From Cytobacillus oceanisediminis (GTDB lineage: Bacteria > Bacillota > Bacilli > Bacillales > Cytobacillaceae): a stretch of 39,830 nucleotides of DNA. How positions within the stretch are numbered: position 1 is the stretch's first letter; each line of letters begins with the position of its first letter. The stretch is taken from contig NZ_QGTW01000025.1 in the NCBI RefSeq assembly GCF_003182355.1, forward strand, positions 1 to 39,830, in the 5' to 3' direction. The notes under the pieces are model-generated. The model did no database searches. It was given only the letters and a program-made list of their open reading frames with translations, and had not been told where the DNA came from. Below, piece after piece: positions 1 to 7,984 of the stretch. A program made the position numbers and the translations under genes.

Positions 1-678
1 TCCCCCACCCCCGCCGCCTCTTGAGAGGATGGATAAAATGGCATATGAAAATGCTCCGCCAAAAAATTTAATATCAAGAAATAAAAAGCCAATGACAATA
101 ATGATGAGCAGCCAGGATGGAATGCCCACACCAGTGTCTTGGGTTTCGGCTTTGGCATTTCCTCCATTGCCTTGCACAATATTTTCTTCGGCAGCCTCCT
201 GTGCAAGAATCTTATAGGTTTCAACAATTGCCCTATTCGGCTGTCCTGCCTGAAGATACGGGATTGTATACTGATCCAGGATCCTGCCGGCTTTTCCATC
301 AGGAATCCGTCCTTCAAGACCATACCCAACCTCAATCCGAACTTGCCGATCCTGCATAGCAGCAACTAATAAAACTCCATTATTTTCTGCAGCGCTTCCT
401 ATTCCATATGTTCGAAAAGCTTCATTTGCGTACTCTTCAATTGGCCTGCCCCCTGTCGTATCAACGGTAAGGACAGCAACCTGAACAGAAGTCTGATCCT
501 CGATCTGCCTGCCTAAGTTATTTAATTCATATTTCTCCTGGTCATTGAGGACGCTTGCAAAATCCTGAACATAAATGTCTCCGACCGGCTGCGGTATATG
601 CTCATCCGCATAAGCTGGCAATAACCCTATTGCTAAAAGCAATATTAGTAGGATCGAGCTGACCCTGCGAATGGTCAT
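1..678 (-). CDS. TPM-domain membrane protein (YgcG-like), 3' part outside the window
   Basis: The ATG at 678 opens 226 codons that run off the left edge. The protein starts with a hydrophobic signal peptide (about residues 1-24, ending LLPAYA), followed by a TPM domain of about 140 residues. Family landmarks are YVQDFASVLN, VGYGLEGRIPDGKAGRILD and the GVLLLVA strand. A linker, one membrane helix (LLIIIVIGFLFL) and the start of a glycine-rich tail (SRGGGGG) follow. This matches extracytoplasmic TPM proteins, often found next to LemA; their biochemical role is poorly defined. The start overlaps the lemA stop as ATGA, so the two genes are translationally coupled. The true C-terminus is not visible. 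Confidence 0.9.
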   Translation of the reverse strand, partial: MTIRRVSSILLILLLAIGLLPAYADEHIPQPVGDIYVQDFASVLNDQEKYELNNLGRQIEDQTSVQVAVLTVDTTGGRPIEEYANEAFRTYGIGSAAENNGVLLVAAMQDRQVRIEVGYGLEGRIPDGKAGRILDQYTIPYLQAGQPNRAIVETYKILAQEAAEENIVQGNGGNAKAETQDTGVGIPSWLLIIIVIGFLFLDIKFFGGAFSYAILSILSRGGGGGG

Positions 679-1253
679 TCTCCATTGCCTCCAAAGTCAA
701 CTTCCGGCGCTTCATTAGCAAGCGGGTCAGCTCTAAAGTATTCTTTTTCATCAAAACCAGTAATTCCCGCTACGATTGCACCTGGAAACCTTTTTACTTT
801 CTTGTTATAAACAGCAACCTGATCATTATAATCCTTTCGGGCAACTGAAATTCGATTTTCAGTCCCGGCAAGCTCGTCCATTAATTGAGTAAATTGCTTG
901 TCTGCTTTTAAATTTGGATAGTTCTCAACCACAACAAGCAATCTGCTCAAAGCGCTTGATAACTCGGCATTTGCTGCCGCTTCTTCTTCTGGAGACCGCG
1001 CACCGGCCAATCTCGCACGTGCATCAGAAATTGCCTGAATCGTCTCCTTTTCATGAACAGCATAACCTTTTACCGTATTTACCAGGTTCGGTATCAAATC
1101 CAGTCTCCTCTGCAGCTGGTTCTCAATTTGCGAATATGCCTGGTCTACATTTTCCTCCGCATTTACAAATCCGTTATAGCTGGACATCAGCATCATACCA
1201 AGCACTACAACAACCGCAATAACGGCAATTAAAACGCCCATTCCTTTTTTCAT
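675..1253 (-). CDS. lemA: LemA family protein
   Basis: This is a LemA family protein of about 192 residues. It has one N-terminal membrane helix (MKKGMGVLIAVIAVVVVLGM) and a cytoplasm- or surface-exposed helical bundle with family motifs YNGFVNAEENVDQAYSQIEN, RRLDLIPNLVNTVKGYA and the C-terminal FPGAIVAGITGF. I chose the ATG at 1253: AGGAGT lies about 10 nt upstream. A GTG at 1265 is possible but sits directly on that ribosome binding site. Its stop overlaps the next gene's start by 4 nt. LemA/TPM pairs are common in Firmicutes and are thought to act at the membrane, but no reaction is established. Confidence 0.93.
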   Translation of the reverse strand: MKKGMGVLIAVIAVVVVLGMMLMSSYNGFVNAEENVDQAYSQIENQLQRRLDLIPNLVNTVKGYAVHEKETIQAISDARARLAGARSPEEEAAANAELSSALSRLLVVVENYPNLKADKQFTQLMDELAGTENRISVARKDYNDQVAVYNKKVKRFPGAIVAGITGFDEKEYFRADPLANEAPEVDFGGNGE

Positions 1254-1372
1254 ATAGTTCGCCACTCCTGTTTCTAAGTTGTATTATGTCACTTGCATGG
1301 TATTTTTCCTTTTTTGAATGGAAGTTAAACCTTAATATAGAGGTGATGGTGGATGGGGTGTGGGATTGAATT

Positions 1373-1519
1373 GCGCGCCGATCTTCTTAGGTTACGAACG
1401 GGGACGAGTTTTCTGAAAGGGTTCATATTTTTGTGCAACGTTTTTTTTTTTTTGCACGGAGACTGGCCCTTTACGCGCGGATCTGTTTAGGTATACGCGG
1501 GTGAGGCTTTCTGCGAAGT
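1373..1519. repeat. Two imperfect about 45-bp direct repeats flanking a T13 tract
   Basis: The 1266-1599 gap holds no convincing gene. It contains two GC-richer stretches that resemble each other (1373-1418 and 1473-1519). Both begin GCGCG, share TTAGGT about 15 nt in, and end with a GAG..TTTCTG block. Between them is a run of 13 T (1441-1453) bracketed by GTGCAA and TTGCAC. I see no promoter or hairpin that clearly serves a neighbour. It may be a decayed intergenic repeat. Confidence 0.4.
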
Positions 1520-1599
1520 AGACCTGCTTTTAGAAATGGAGTCATTGCGTTGTCTCTGGAACTTTTTTCGGGTTCCTGATATCCCAAAGTCTACAAATC

Positions 1600-1633
1600 A
1601 AAAAAACCAGAACCCAATAAGGGCTCCGGTTAA
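1600..1633 (-). terminator. Rho-independent terminator of the ABC importer operon
   Basis: On the minus strand ACCGGAGCCC, loop TTATT and GGGTTCTGGT form a 10-bp stem with G-U pairs, followed by T6. It lies just after the substrate-binding protein stop. Confidence 0.85.
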
Positions 1634-1642
1634 AAATTCCTT

Positions 1643-2635
1643 TTACTGAATAAAGTTTTTTGCAATAAGCTCGCTGAATTCAGGTTTGTCTTTAAGGAAT
1701 TTTAGAGTATAGGATGAATCCGCAAATGCTTGGATTGTTTCAGAGTCCACTTCATATGTGAATCCGATTCTTTCCCAGGCGCGGTCTACTACTTCTTTTT
1801 CAAGCTCCTGGCCTGTTACTTCCTTAATATCTTTGATTGTAATTGCTTTTGCTTCTTCCGGATTTTCTTCAATAAATTTGACTGCATCTTTATGTGCATC
1901 TACAATTTTCTGTACTTTTTCCGGGCTATTTTTTACCGCATCTCCGGTTGCGACTAATACTGATGCCGGCAAAGTTTCACCGAAAGATACTTCATCCCAG
2001 CCGATTACGACTTCTGCATTTGTTTCCTGTTCAATTACAGCTGCCCATGGTTCCGGCGCTACTGCAATATCCACTTTTCCAGTATTCAGCATGCTTGCAT
2101 ACTGTGCAGGATTACCTGTCAGATGCTTCATTGTACCGCCAATACGGGCAGATGTGATGCCAGCTTTTTCTAAATACGTTTCATACTGAACATCATGTGT
2201 ACATCCAACGCCTGGAGTGATGAACGTTTTACCCTGGAAATCTTCAAGGGAGTTGATTTCAACGCCCTCTCTTGCAAGGACAACCGTCCCGCCAGTCGAG
2301 GCTCCCGCGATGATTTTTACATCTGCTCCAGTTGAGAAGTTGTTCATTGCCGGCCCAGGCCCTACAAGACCGGCATCAATGTCGCCCGTTTTTAGGGCGG
2401 TCATGAATGAACCGCCTTCTGCAAATGTTTTATATTCCACTTTTGTTCCATCCCCAAGCTGCTTTTCAAAGTAGCCCTGGTTTTTTGCAACCATCGCTGG
2501 GACGTGGTTGATGTTCGGAAAATATCCGATGACAATTTTGTCTTCGCTTCCACTGCTCTTTTCAGATGACCCGCAGCCTGCAAGCAGCCCCGCGAATGTG
2601 AATAATACAGCGATCCATACTATTGCCTTTTTCAT
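1643..2635 (-). CDS. ABC transporter substrate-binding lipoprotein (SsuA/NMT1-like)
   Basis: This is a 330-residue periplasmic-binding-type protein, anchored outside the cell as a lipoprotein. The signal peptide ends in a clear lipobox, LAGC (Cys21), followed by a Ser-rich linker. The mature part has the NMT1/SsuA fold: IGYFPNINHVPAMVAKNQGYF at the start, the GDIDAG and VGPGPA ligand-loop motifs, then NTGKVDIAVAPEPWAA. Homologues bind aliphatic sulfonates, taurine, nitrate or thiamine precursors. The sequence does not decide which; sulfonate is my preference because the permease and ATPase are SsuC/SsuB-like. No desulfonating monooxygenase lies nearby. It is the last gene of a three-gene operon and ends at a terminator. 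Confidence 0.9.
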   Translation of the reverse strand: MKKAIVWIAVLFTFAGLLAGCGSSEKSSGSEDKIVIGYFPNINHVPAMVAKNQGYFEKQLGDGTKVEYKTFAEGGSFMTALKTGDIDAGLVGPGPAMNNFSTGADVKIIAGASTGGTVVLAREGVEINSLEDFQGKTFITPGVGCTHDVQYETYLEKAGITSARIGGTMKHLTGNPAQYASMLNTGKVDIAVAPEPWAAVIEQETNAEVVIGWDEVSFGETLPASVLVATGDAVKNSPEKVQKIVDAHKDAVKFIEENPEEAKAITIKDIKEVTGQELEKEVVDRAWERIGFTYEVDSETIQAFADSSYTLKFLKDKPEFSELIAKNFIQ

Positions 2636-2650
2636 ATTTACCCCTCCTGA

Positions 2651-3406
2651 TTATGATTCAAGTCCCCACTTTTTAATAACTGATTTTTCAATGCGCTGGA
2701 AGATTAATTGGTCGACGACCATCCCAATCGTTCCAATGATAATCATGACGCCGATTACAATATCCATTCTTCCAAAATCTGAAGCATATCTTAGCGTGTA
2801 TCCCAAACCTGGTCCTGTGCTTAATAGCTCACCTGCCATTAGTGCGCGCCAGGCAAATGCCCAAGCAAGACGGGATCCTGTAACGACATATGGGATAGAA
2901 GCTGGGAAGATAACCCTTGTGAAAAGGTCAATCCCATTTGCCCCCATAGTTTGTGCCGCTTTTATATATAATGGTGAAACATTTTTGATTCCTGTACGCA
3001 TATTGAGGGCCATCACAAATGTTCCTCCAAGGATGGTTACAAAAATAACTGCTTTTTCATTTAGTCCAAACCACATGATAGCTATTGGAAGCCATACAAT
3101 GCTTGGAACACTCTGCAGTGCAAGGATAACAGCTCCCAATGTATCATCTGCTGTTTTCGATTTTCCTAGCAGGATGCCAATCAATGTACCGATAACTAGG
3201 CTGATGGCCAATCCGACTGCAAGCCGTTTAAAGCTGGCTATTAAATCATATATGAGTGTTTTATCCTGAAATCCTTCCACCAGAGCGCTGAAAACACTGG
3301 ACAAGGAAGGGAATATAAGCGGGTGCCATAGCTCAAGCCGGGAACCAATCTCCCAAAAAGCGATGATCGCTGCGAAGAATATAATCCGTTTAATGGCTGT
3401 TTGCAT
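2651..3406 (-). CDS. ABC transporter permease (SsuC/TauC-like)
   Basis: This is a 251-residue inner-membrane permease of the BPD type. It has about six membrane helices and an EAA-like cytoplasmic loop (AAQTMGANGIDLFTRVIFPASI) that docks on the ATPase; the next helix begins PYVVTGSRLAWAFAWRA, typical of SsuC/TauC. I place the start at ATG 3406 because GAGGAA lies 7 nt upstream. A GTG at 3421 in the same frame has no spaced ribosome binding site. The start overlaps the end of the ATPase gene by 17 nt, so translation is probably coupled. Substrate class follows the binding protein and stays at sulfonate/nitrate/taurine. Confidence 0.9.
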   Translation of the reverse strand: MQTAIKRIIFFAAIIAFWEIGSRLELWHPLIFPSLSSVFSALVEGFQDKTLIYDLIASFKRLAVGLAISLVIGTLIGILLGKSKTADDTLGAVILALQSVPSIVWLPIAIMWFGLNEKAVIFVTILGGTFVMALNMRTGIKNVSPLYIKAAQTMGANGIDLFTRVIFPASIPYVVTGSRLAWAFAWRALMAGELLSTGPGLGYTLRYASDFGRMDIVIGVMIIIGTIGMVVDQLIFQRIEKSVIKKWGLES

Positions 3407-4178
3407 ATTCAAGTTCCTCACTTACGACTTTGTCAATTTCCTTCTTTAAATAGCTCATAATATGATCTTCAATTTCCAGCATTTCCTTCTTGTAATCCTC
3501 ACGCGGTCTTGGCAGATCTACGGTGATATCCTGCAAAATGGTACCCGGTTTTGTACCCATCACGATGATCCGGTCTGAAAGCTTAATAGATTCAGAGATG
3601 CTATGAGTAACAAACAGAATCGTTTTCTTTGTCTCGGTCCAAATATTCTCCAGCTGTAAGTGCAAACGTGAACGGGTTTGTTCATCAAGCGCTCCAAATG
3701 GCTCATCCATTAAAAGTGTCTCCGGATTCATAGCAAGTGCTCTTGCTATTGCCACCCGCTGCTGCATTCCCCCTGACAGTTCATGCGGATAATGGGATAA
3801 ATACTTCCCCAGCTGAACCATTTGCAGGTATTTTAGTGCCGATTCCTCTGCATCCTTCTTCTTCATTTCTTTTTTCAAAGGGAACGTGACATTTTCCATT
3901 ACTGTTAACCAAGGGAATAGGGCTGCCTGCTGGAAAACCATTCCCCTGTCTTTTCCAGGTTTGGTGATGGATTTTCCATCGATAAGAATTTTGCCGGAAG
4001 TTGTTTTCGTCAGTCCTGCGACAATTGAAAGTAGCGTGGATTTCCCGCATCCAGACGGGCCCAATATCGAAACAAACTGGCCTTTAGCAATCGAAAGGTT
4101 AATATCTTTTAGTACATCCACAGGCTGATTTTCTTTATCGTTATATTGTTTATTCACTTCATCTATCTCAATGAACAT
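3390..4178 (-). CDS. ABC transporter ATP-binding protein (SsuB/TauB-like)
   Basis: This 262-residue ATPase powers the adjacent permease. Walker A is GPSGCGKST (about 41-49), the Q-loop is in MVFQQAALFPWLTV, the signature is LSGGMQQRVAIARAL, Walker B is LLMDEPFGALD and the switch histidine is in FVTHSISES. These features and the length match the nitrate/sulfonate/taurine ATPase subfamily. It is the first gene of the operon: ATPase, permease, binding protein. The leader carries a near-consensus sigma-A promoter at 4230-4257. No adjacent regulator is present. Confidence 0.92.
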   Translation of the reverse strand: MFIEIDEVNKQYNDKENQPVDVLKDINLSIAKGQFVSILGPSGCGKSTLLSIVAGLTKTTSGKILIDGKSITKPGKDRGMVFQQAALFPWLTVMENVTFPLKKEMKKKDAEESALKYLQMVQLGKYLSHYPHELSGGMQQRVAIARALAMNPETLLMDEPFGALDEQTRSRLHLQLENIWTETKKTILFVTHSISESIKLSDRIIVMGTKPGTILQDITVDLPRPREDYKKEMLEIEDHIMSYLKKEIDKVVSEELEYANSH

Positions 4179-4229
4179 TCAAAAATCACCTATTCCTATA
4201 AAACTTATTAACTTACTCGGATTACTGTA

Positions 4230-4257
4230 ATTATAATGTATTCACCATGCATGTCAA
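4230..4257 (-). promoter_or_regulatory. Sigma-A promoter of the ABC importer operon
   Basis: On the minus strand TTGACA (4252-4257) is separated by 16 bp from TATAAT (4230-4235), a consensus match. The transcribed leader just downstream contains AATCCGAGTAAGTTAATAAG, which could hold an operator for a sulfur or nitrogen regulator. I cannot assign one. Confidence 0.85.
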
Positions 4258-4301
4258 CCTTTCCTTTAAAATTTTCTAAAAATGGGCTTATTCAAAAAAA
4301 T

Positions 4302-4538
4302 GGATCTGTTAACCTCGCCTGTTGATTTCCGCTCAAGAAGCTCAGCGAACAGCGGGCAGTCCGACGCTCCTCAAGCATTAAGCCTGCGGGGTCTCCCTTT
4401 GGCTCGCACTCCCACAGGACGTTGAATGAGCATCCTCGAATGAACACCGCACGAAGGAAATGCGAATGCATTTTGGGAGGATCTCCCGCCTTCCGCTCCA
4501 ATCAACAAAGTGCTAAAATCAACATTACCCAGAGCCCC
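4302..4538 (+). repeat. About 240-bp dispersed palindromic repeat, copy 1
   Basis: This non-coding stretch aligns along its whole length with the reverse complement of 26439-26682. Shared blocks include CCTGTTGATTTCCGCT, CTCAGCGAACAGCGG, GGGTCTCCCTTTG and GCACGAAG followed by AAATGCGAATGCATTTT. The inner ends are inverted (TGTTGATT near 4319, AATCAACA near 4500). The outer ends resemble GGCTCTGTTAA and its complement but are degraded in this copy. No transposase is present. It fits a non-autonomous (MITE-like) or other dispersed intergenic repeat. It sits between the ABC operon promoter and the trp terminator. Confidence 0.8.
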
Positions 4539-4540
4539 AA

Positions 4541-4582
4541 AAATATAAATGAGCTTCCTCCGATTTAGGAGAAAGCTCATTC
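4541..4582 (-). terminator. Terminator of the trp operon
   Basis: A 12-bp stem (TGAGCTTTCTCC on the minus strand, with one mismatch) and a 6-nt loop lie just after the trpA stop, followed by a T-rich tract. The A/T flanks could let it work in both directions. Confidence 0.85.
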
Positions 4583-4584
4583 TT

Positions 4585-5370
4585 TTACAACTTAATTTTC
4601 TCTGCCTTTGATGCAGCAATCAGTGCTTCAATTCCATCTAAATCCCCGCTTTCAAACAGGTCAACGATCTTGCTTCCGACAATGACACCATCACAGTGCT
4701 GATTCATCTCTTCAACTTGGGAAGGCTCGGAGATTCCGAATCCGGCAAGAACCGGTATCGGGCTGGCCTCCTTCACCATTTCGAGGTGTTTGCCCAGTTC
4801 TTCATTAAACCCTTTTCTTGCACCAGTAATACCATTAACAGTTACTGCATATAAGAACCCTTTTCCCTTGGCTGCAATTTCCTGAATTCGCTCTATTGGA
4901 CTTGTTAAGGTCACAAGCCGGATAATCTCAATTCCAGACCTCTCCGCAATAGGCGCTATGATTTCTTCTTCCTCAGCAGGCAGGTCTGGCAAGATTAAAC
5001 CATCCACACCTGCCTTAGAGGCATCAGCGATAAAATTCCCGATGCCATATGCCATGATTGGATTCATGTATGTCATGAAAACTAGCGGGATATGGACGAT
5101 TGGGCGAATCTCAGCAATTTTTTCCATAACCCCGCGAAGTGTTGTACCCGCTTGCAAAGCCCGGATTCCCGCTTGCTGGATTACAGGCCCATCCGCTACC
5201 GGATCTGAAAATGGGATTCCAATCTCAATAGCCGTTGCTTCCGCTTTTTCCAGGAATGTTATTTTTTCAGCCAGTGTGTCCAAGCCGCCGTCTCCTGCCA
5301 TAATATATGGCACAAATGCTTTTTCATTATTTTGTTTCAGGTTTTGAAATACTTTTTCGATCCGGTTCAT
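4585..5370 (-). CDS. trpA: Tryptophan synthase alpha subunit
   Basis: This 261-residue TIM barrel cleaves indole-3-glycerol phosphate to indole and glyceraldehyde-3-phosphate, and passes indole to TrpB through the tunnel of the alpha2-beta2 complex. The two catalytic acids are in place: Glu49 (ATAIEIGIPFS) and Asp60 (DPVADGP). The phosphate-binding end is present as VLAGFGIS and GVIVGSKIV. Length is usual for the family. It is the last gene of trpEGDCFBA. Its ATG overlaps the trpB stop as ATGA, giving the coupled 1:1 synthesis expected for this complex. The operon terminator follows its stop. Confidence 0.97.
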   Translation of the reverse strand: MNRIEKVFQNLKQNNEKAFVPYIMAGDGGLDTLAEKITFLEKAEATAIEIGIPFSDPVADGPVIQQAGIRALQAGTTLRGVMEKIAEIRPIVHIPLVFMTYMNPIMAYGIGNFIADASKAGVDGLILPDLPAEEEEIIAPIAERSGIEIIRLVTLTSPIERIQEIAAKGKGFLYAVTVNGITGARKGFNEELGKHLEMVKEASPIPVLAGFGISEPSQVEEMNQHCDGVIVGSKIVDLFESGDLDGIEALIAASKAEKIKL

Positions 5371-6572
5371 TTTCCTTCCCCTCCTAATCTAGCTCTTACT
5401 GTTTCTACATCTTTGTCGCCTCTTCCTGACAAGCAGATGACAAGGCCTTCATCATTTTTCATTTGCGGTGCCAGCTTCAAAGCATATGCAACAGCATGGG
5501 AGCTTTCCAGCGCAGGAATAATGCCTTCAAGCTTGCATAGCAGCTTTAATGCCTCCATCGCTTCATCATCTGTGATGGATTCATATTGTGCTCTTCCACT
5601 ATCTTTTAAATAGCTGTGCTCCGGGCCGACACCAGGGTAATCAAGGCCAGCTGAAATCGAATGGGCTTCCTGAATTTGCCCGTGCTCATCCTGCAATAAA
5701 TACATGAGTGCCCCATGAAGGACTCCTGGAGATCCCTTTGTTAGTGATGCTGCATGCTTATCAGTATCCGTACCCAAGCCTGCTGCTTCTACGCCAACCA
5801 TGCGGACACTTTCATCTTTTATAAAAGGATAAAACATCCCCATTGAGTTGCTGCCCCCGCCAATGCAGGCTACAACTGCATCTGGCAGCTTTCCTTCTTT
5901 CTGAAGATATTGCTGCTTCGTTTCATTTCCTATAACACTTTGAAAGTCGCGGACAATCATTGGAAATGGATGCGGTCCCATGACAGACCCTAAAATATAA
6001 TGGGTATCTTCAACGTTTGTTACCCAGTAGCGGAGTGCTTCGTTTACAGCATCCTTTAAAGTGGCGCTGCCTGATTTAACCCCCACCACCTTTGCTCCTA
6101 GCAGTTCCATCCGAAATACGTTCAGCTGCTGCCTGCGGATATCCTCTTCACCCATAAAAATAATACATTCCAGATTCAATAGCGCACAAGCAGTTGCTGT
6201 AGCCACCCCATGCTGGCCTGCACCCGTTTCGGCAACAATTTTGCGCTTGCCCATTCTGGCTGCTAAGAGCGCCTGGCCCAATGAGTTGTTAATTTTATGT
6301 GCGCCTGTATGGTTTAAATCCTCCCGCTTAAGATAGATTTTCGCACCGCCGGCATATTTTGTGAGGTTATCAGCATAATATAATGGCGTTTCACGGCCGA
6401 CATAATCCTTCAATAAAGCTTCAAGTTCTGCTTGGAAGCTCTCATCAGCACGCGCTTTTTTATATTCCTCTTCCAATTCAAGAATGGCCTGCATCAGGGT
6501 TTCCGGTACATATCTGCCCCCATATTCACCAAAGTGTCCCCGTTCATCTGGCAATGTGTAAGTGGCTGTCAT
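5367..6572 (-). CDS. trpB: Tryptophan synthase beta subunit
   Basis: This 401-residue PLP enzyme condenses indole with serine to make tryptophan. The PLP lysine is Lys93 in LNHTGAHKINN, and the phosphate-binding loop is CIGGGSNSMGMF. The N-terminal GHFGEYGGRYVPETLM is diagnostic of the classical TrpB1 type. The start overlaps the trpF stop (ATGA) and the stop overlaps the trpA start (ATGA), so it is coupled on both sides. No disruptions are seen. Confidence 0.98.
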   Translation of the reverse strand: MTATYTLPDERGHFGEYGGRYVPETLMQAILELEEEYKKARADESFQAELEALLKDYVGRETPLYYADNLTKYAGGAKIYLKREDLNHTGAHKINNSLGQALLAARMGKRKIVAETGAGQHGVATATACALLNLECIIFMGEEDIRRQQLNVFRMELLGAKVVGVKSGSATLKDAVNEALRYWVTNVEDTHYILGSVMGPHPFPMIVRDFQSVIGNETKQQYLQKEGKLPDAVVACIGGGSNSMGMFYPFIKDESVRMVGVEAAGLGTDTDKHAASLTKGSPGVLHGALMYLLQDEHGQIQEAHSISAGLDYPGVGPEHSYLKDSGRAQYESITDDEAMEALKLLCKLEGIIPALESSHAVAYALKLAPQMKNDEGLVICLSGRGDKDVETVRARLGGEGK

Positions 6573-7192
6573 TTTACTTCCTCCCTCTCCAAGCTTCTTG
6601 CTTTATCTATAAATCTTTTTATTTTCCCAAGGTCTTTTTTTCCCTCTGTCTCAACCCCGCTGCTCACATCAACCATATACGGGTTAGCTGTTTTAATGCC
6701 TTCTGCCACATTGTCAGGATTCAGCCCCCCAGCGAGGATAATCTTTTTATCTAAAAATTGTTTGTCGTTAAGAATGCTCCAATCAAATGAGACGCCGTTG
6801 CCTCCTCGATACTTCCCCTTTGGGCTATCCAGCAGGAAGTATTCACTTGAATACTCATCCAGCTTGGATAAATCTTCTTCCGAGCCAACGCTCAATGCTT
6901 TTATAACAGGAATAGAAAATTGGCCGCTAAATTCCGGTGTTTCATCACCATGCAGCTGTATCACATTTATACCTGTGATCTCTACAATTTTCTCTATGTT
7001 TTCTTTGGTTTCATTTACAAATACGCCGACTTTTAATAGATCCTCCGGTAGCTGGCGTATGATCTCCCCTGCTTCCTCCGGCGCAATTCTCCTCTTGCTT
7101 TGCGCAAATACAAACCCCAGTGCATCGGCACCGCTTTCAATAGCTGACAATGCAGTTTTAATGTCCTTAATTCCGCAAATTTTCACTTTCAT
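6569..7192 (-). CDS. trpF: Phosphoribosylanthranilate isomerase
   Basis: This 207-residue TIM barrel performs the Amadori rearrangement of phosphoribosylanthranilate to CdRP, the third step of the pathway. The catalytic Cys6 lies in MKVKICGI and the general-acid Asp in YMVDVSSGVE near the end. LGFVFAQSKRRI and IQLHGDE are further family motifs. It is a separate gene, not fused to trpC. It starts 3 nt after the trpC stop and overlaps trpB by 4 nt. Confidence 0.96.
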   Translation of the reverse strand: MKVKICGIKDIKTALSAIESGADALGFVFAQSKRRIAPEEAGEIIRQLPEDLLKVGVFVNETKENIEKIVEITGINVIQLHGDETPEFSGQFSIPVIKALSVGSEEDLSKLDEYSSEYFLLDSPKGKYRGGNGVSFDWSILNDKQFLDKKIILAGGLNPDNVAEGIKTANPYMVDVSSGVETEGKKDLGKIKRFIDKARSLEREEVK

Positions 7193-7195
7193 TTT

Positions 7196-7984
7196 TTAAT
7201 AGCCCCCCTGCAAAGGAAGCTTCATTGCCTTTAGCAGCCCTTCCAGATTATCTGTTTTCATAAACGCTTCTCCAACAAGAATCCCATTTGCTCCTGCTGC
7301 AATAACCCGCTGTACATCCTCTTCCGTTTTGATGCCGCTCTCGCTGATCAGGAATTTGCCTGCCTTCTTTATAGCTGGCGCAAGCCTTTCCGTTACTTCA
7401 AGGTCCACTTCAAAGGTCTTTAAATTTCGATTATTGACACCAATTAATTTTGTTCCCGTTTCTAGTGCTGTTTCCAATTCTTCTTCATTATGGACCTCCA
7501 TTAGAACCTCGAGCTCCTGCTCAAGAGCAAAATCGTTAAGCTCATTCAGCCTTTCCCCACCCATTGCAGCAACAATCAGTAAAATAAGATTCGCACCTGA
7601 AGCCTTGGCTTTTATGATTTGTGCCTCATCTATAATAAAATCTTTGCAAAGAACCGGCAGGTCAACTGTCTCCCTGACAGACGTTAAATCTGAATAGCTG
7701 CCCTTAAAAAAGGTATTATCGGTTAAAACTGAAATCGCATCTGCCCCAAATTTTTTATAAAATAATGCCTGGTCTTCAGGCTTTTGAAAAATATTAATAT
7801 CCCCTTTTGAAGGCGAAGCTCTTTTGAATTCAGCTATAACTGCCAGCTCATCGCCCGCCTCAAGCCTGGAAATAAAGGAGCGCTTTGGGTGTTTATCCAG
7901 TGTCTGTGCCGCTTCTTTCCCTTTATGCAGCTCCATGATTTCCTTTCTTTTTTCAGTTAAAATTTTATCTAAAATGGTTTCCAT
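7196..7984 (-). CDS. trpC: Indole-3-glycerol phosphate synthase
   Basis: This 262-residue TIM barrel closes the indole ring of CdRP. The signature VIAEFKRASPSKG carries Glu52 and Lys54, with the catalytic lysine in LCKDFIID and the glutamate in LMEVHNEEE. The phosphate site is VGEAFMK near the C-terminus. The ATG directly abuts the trpD stop codon with no gap, so reinitiation is likely. No irregularities are seen. Confidence 0.97.
   Translation of the reverse strand: METILDKILTEKRKEIMELHKGKEAAQTLDKHPKRSFISRLEAGDELAVIAEFKRASPSKGDINIFQKPEDQALFYKKFGADAISVLTDNTFFKGSYSDLTSVRETVDLPVLCKDFIIDEAQIIKAKASGANLILLIVAAMGGERLNELNDFALEQELEVLMEVHNEEELETALETGTKLIGVNNRNLKTFEVDLEVTERLAPAIKKAGKFLISESGIKTEEDVQRVIAAGANGILVGEAFMKTDNLEGLLKAMKLPLQGGY

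Noticed and set aside
2508..3269. 253-codon plus-strand open frame
   Set aside because: It is antisense to the ABC permease and binding-protein genes, lacks an RBS and encodes no recognisable domain.
4292..4619. Two minus-strand open frames of 69 and 82 codons
   Set aside because: They lie in the dispersed repeat and the trp terminator; the repeat explains the sequence and neither has an RBS.
6432..7199. 255-codon plus-strand open frame
   Set aside because: It is the complement of trpF and the start of trpB; low-complexity composition and no RBS.
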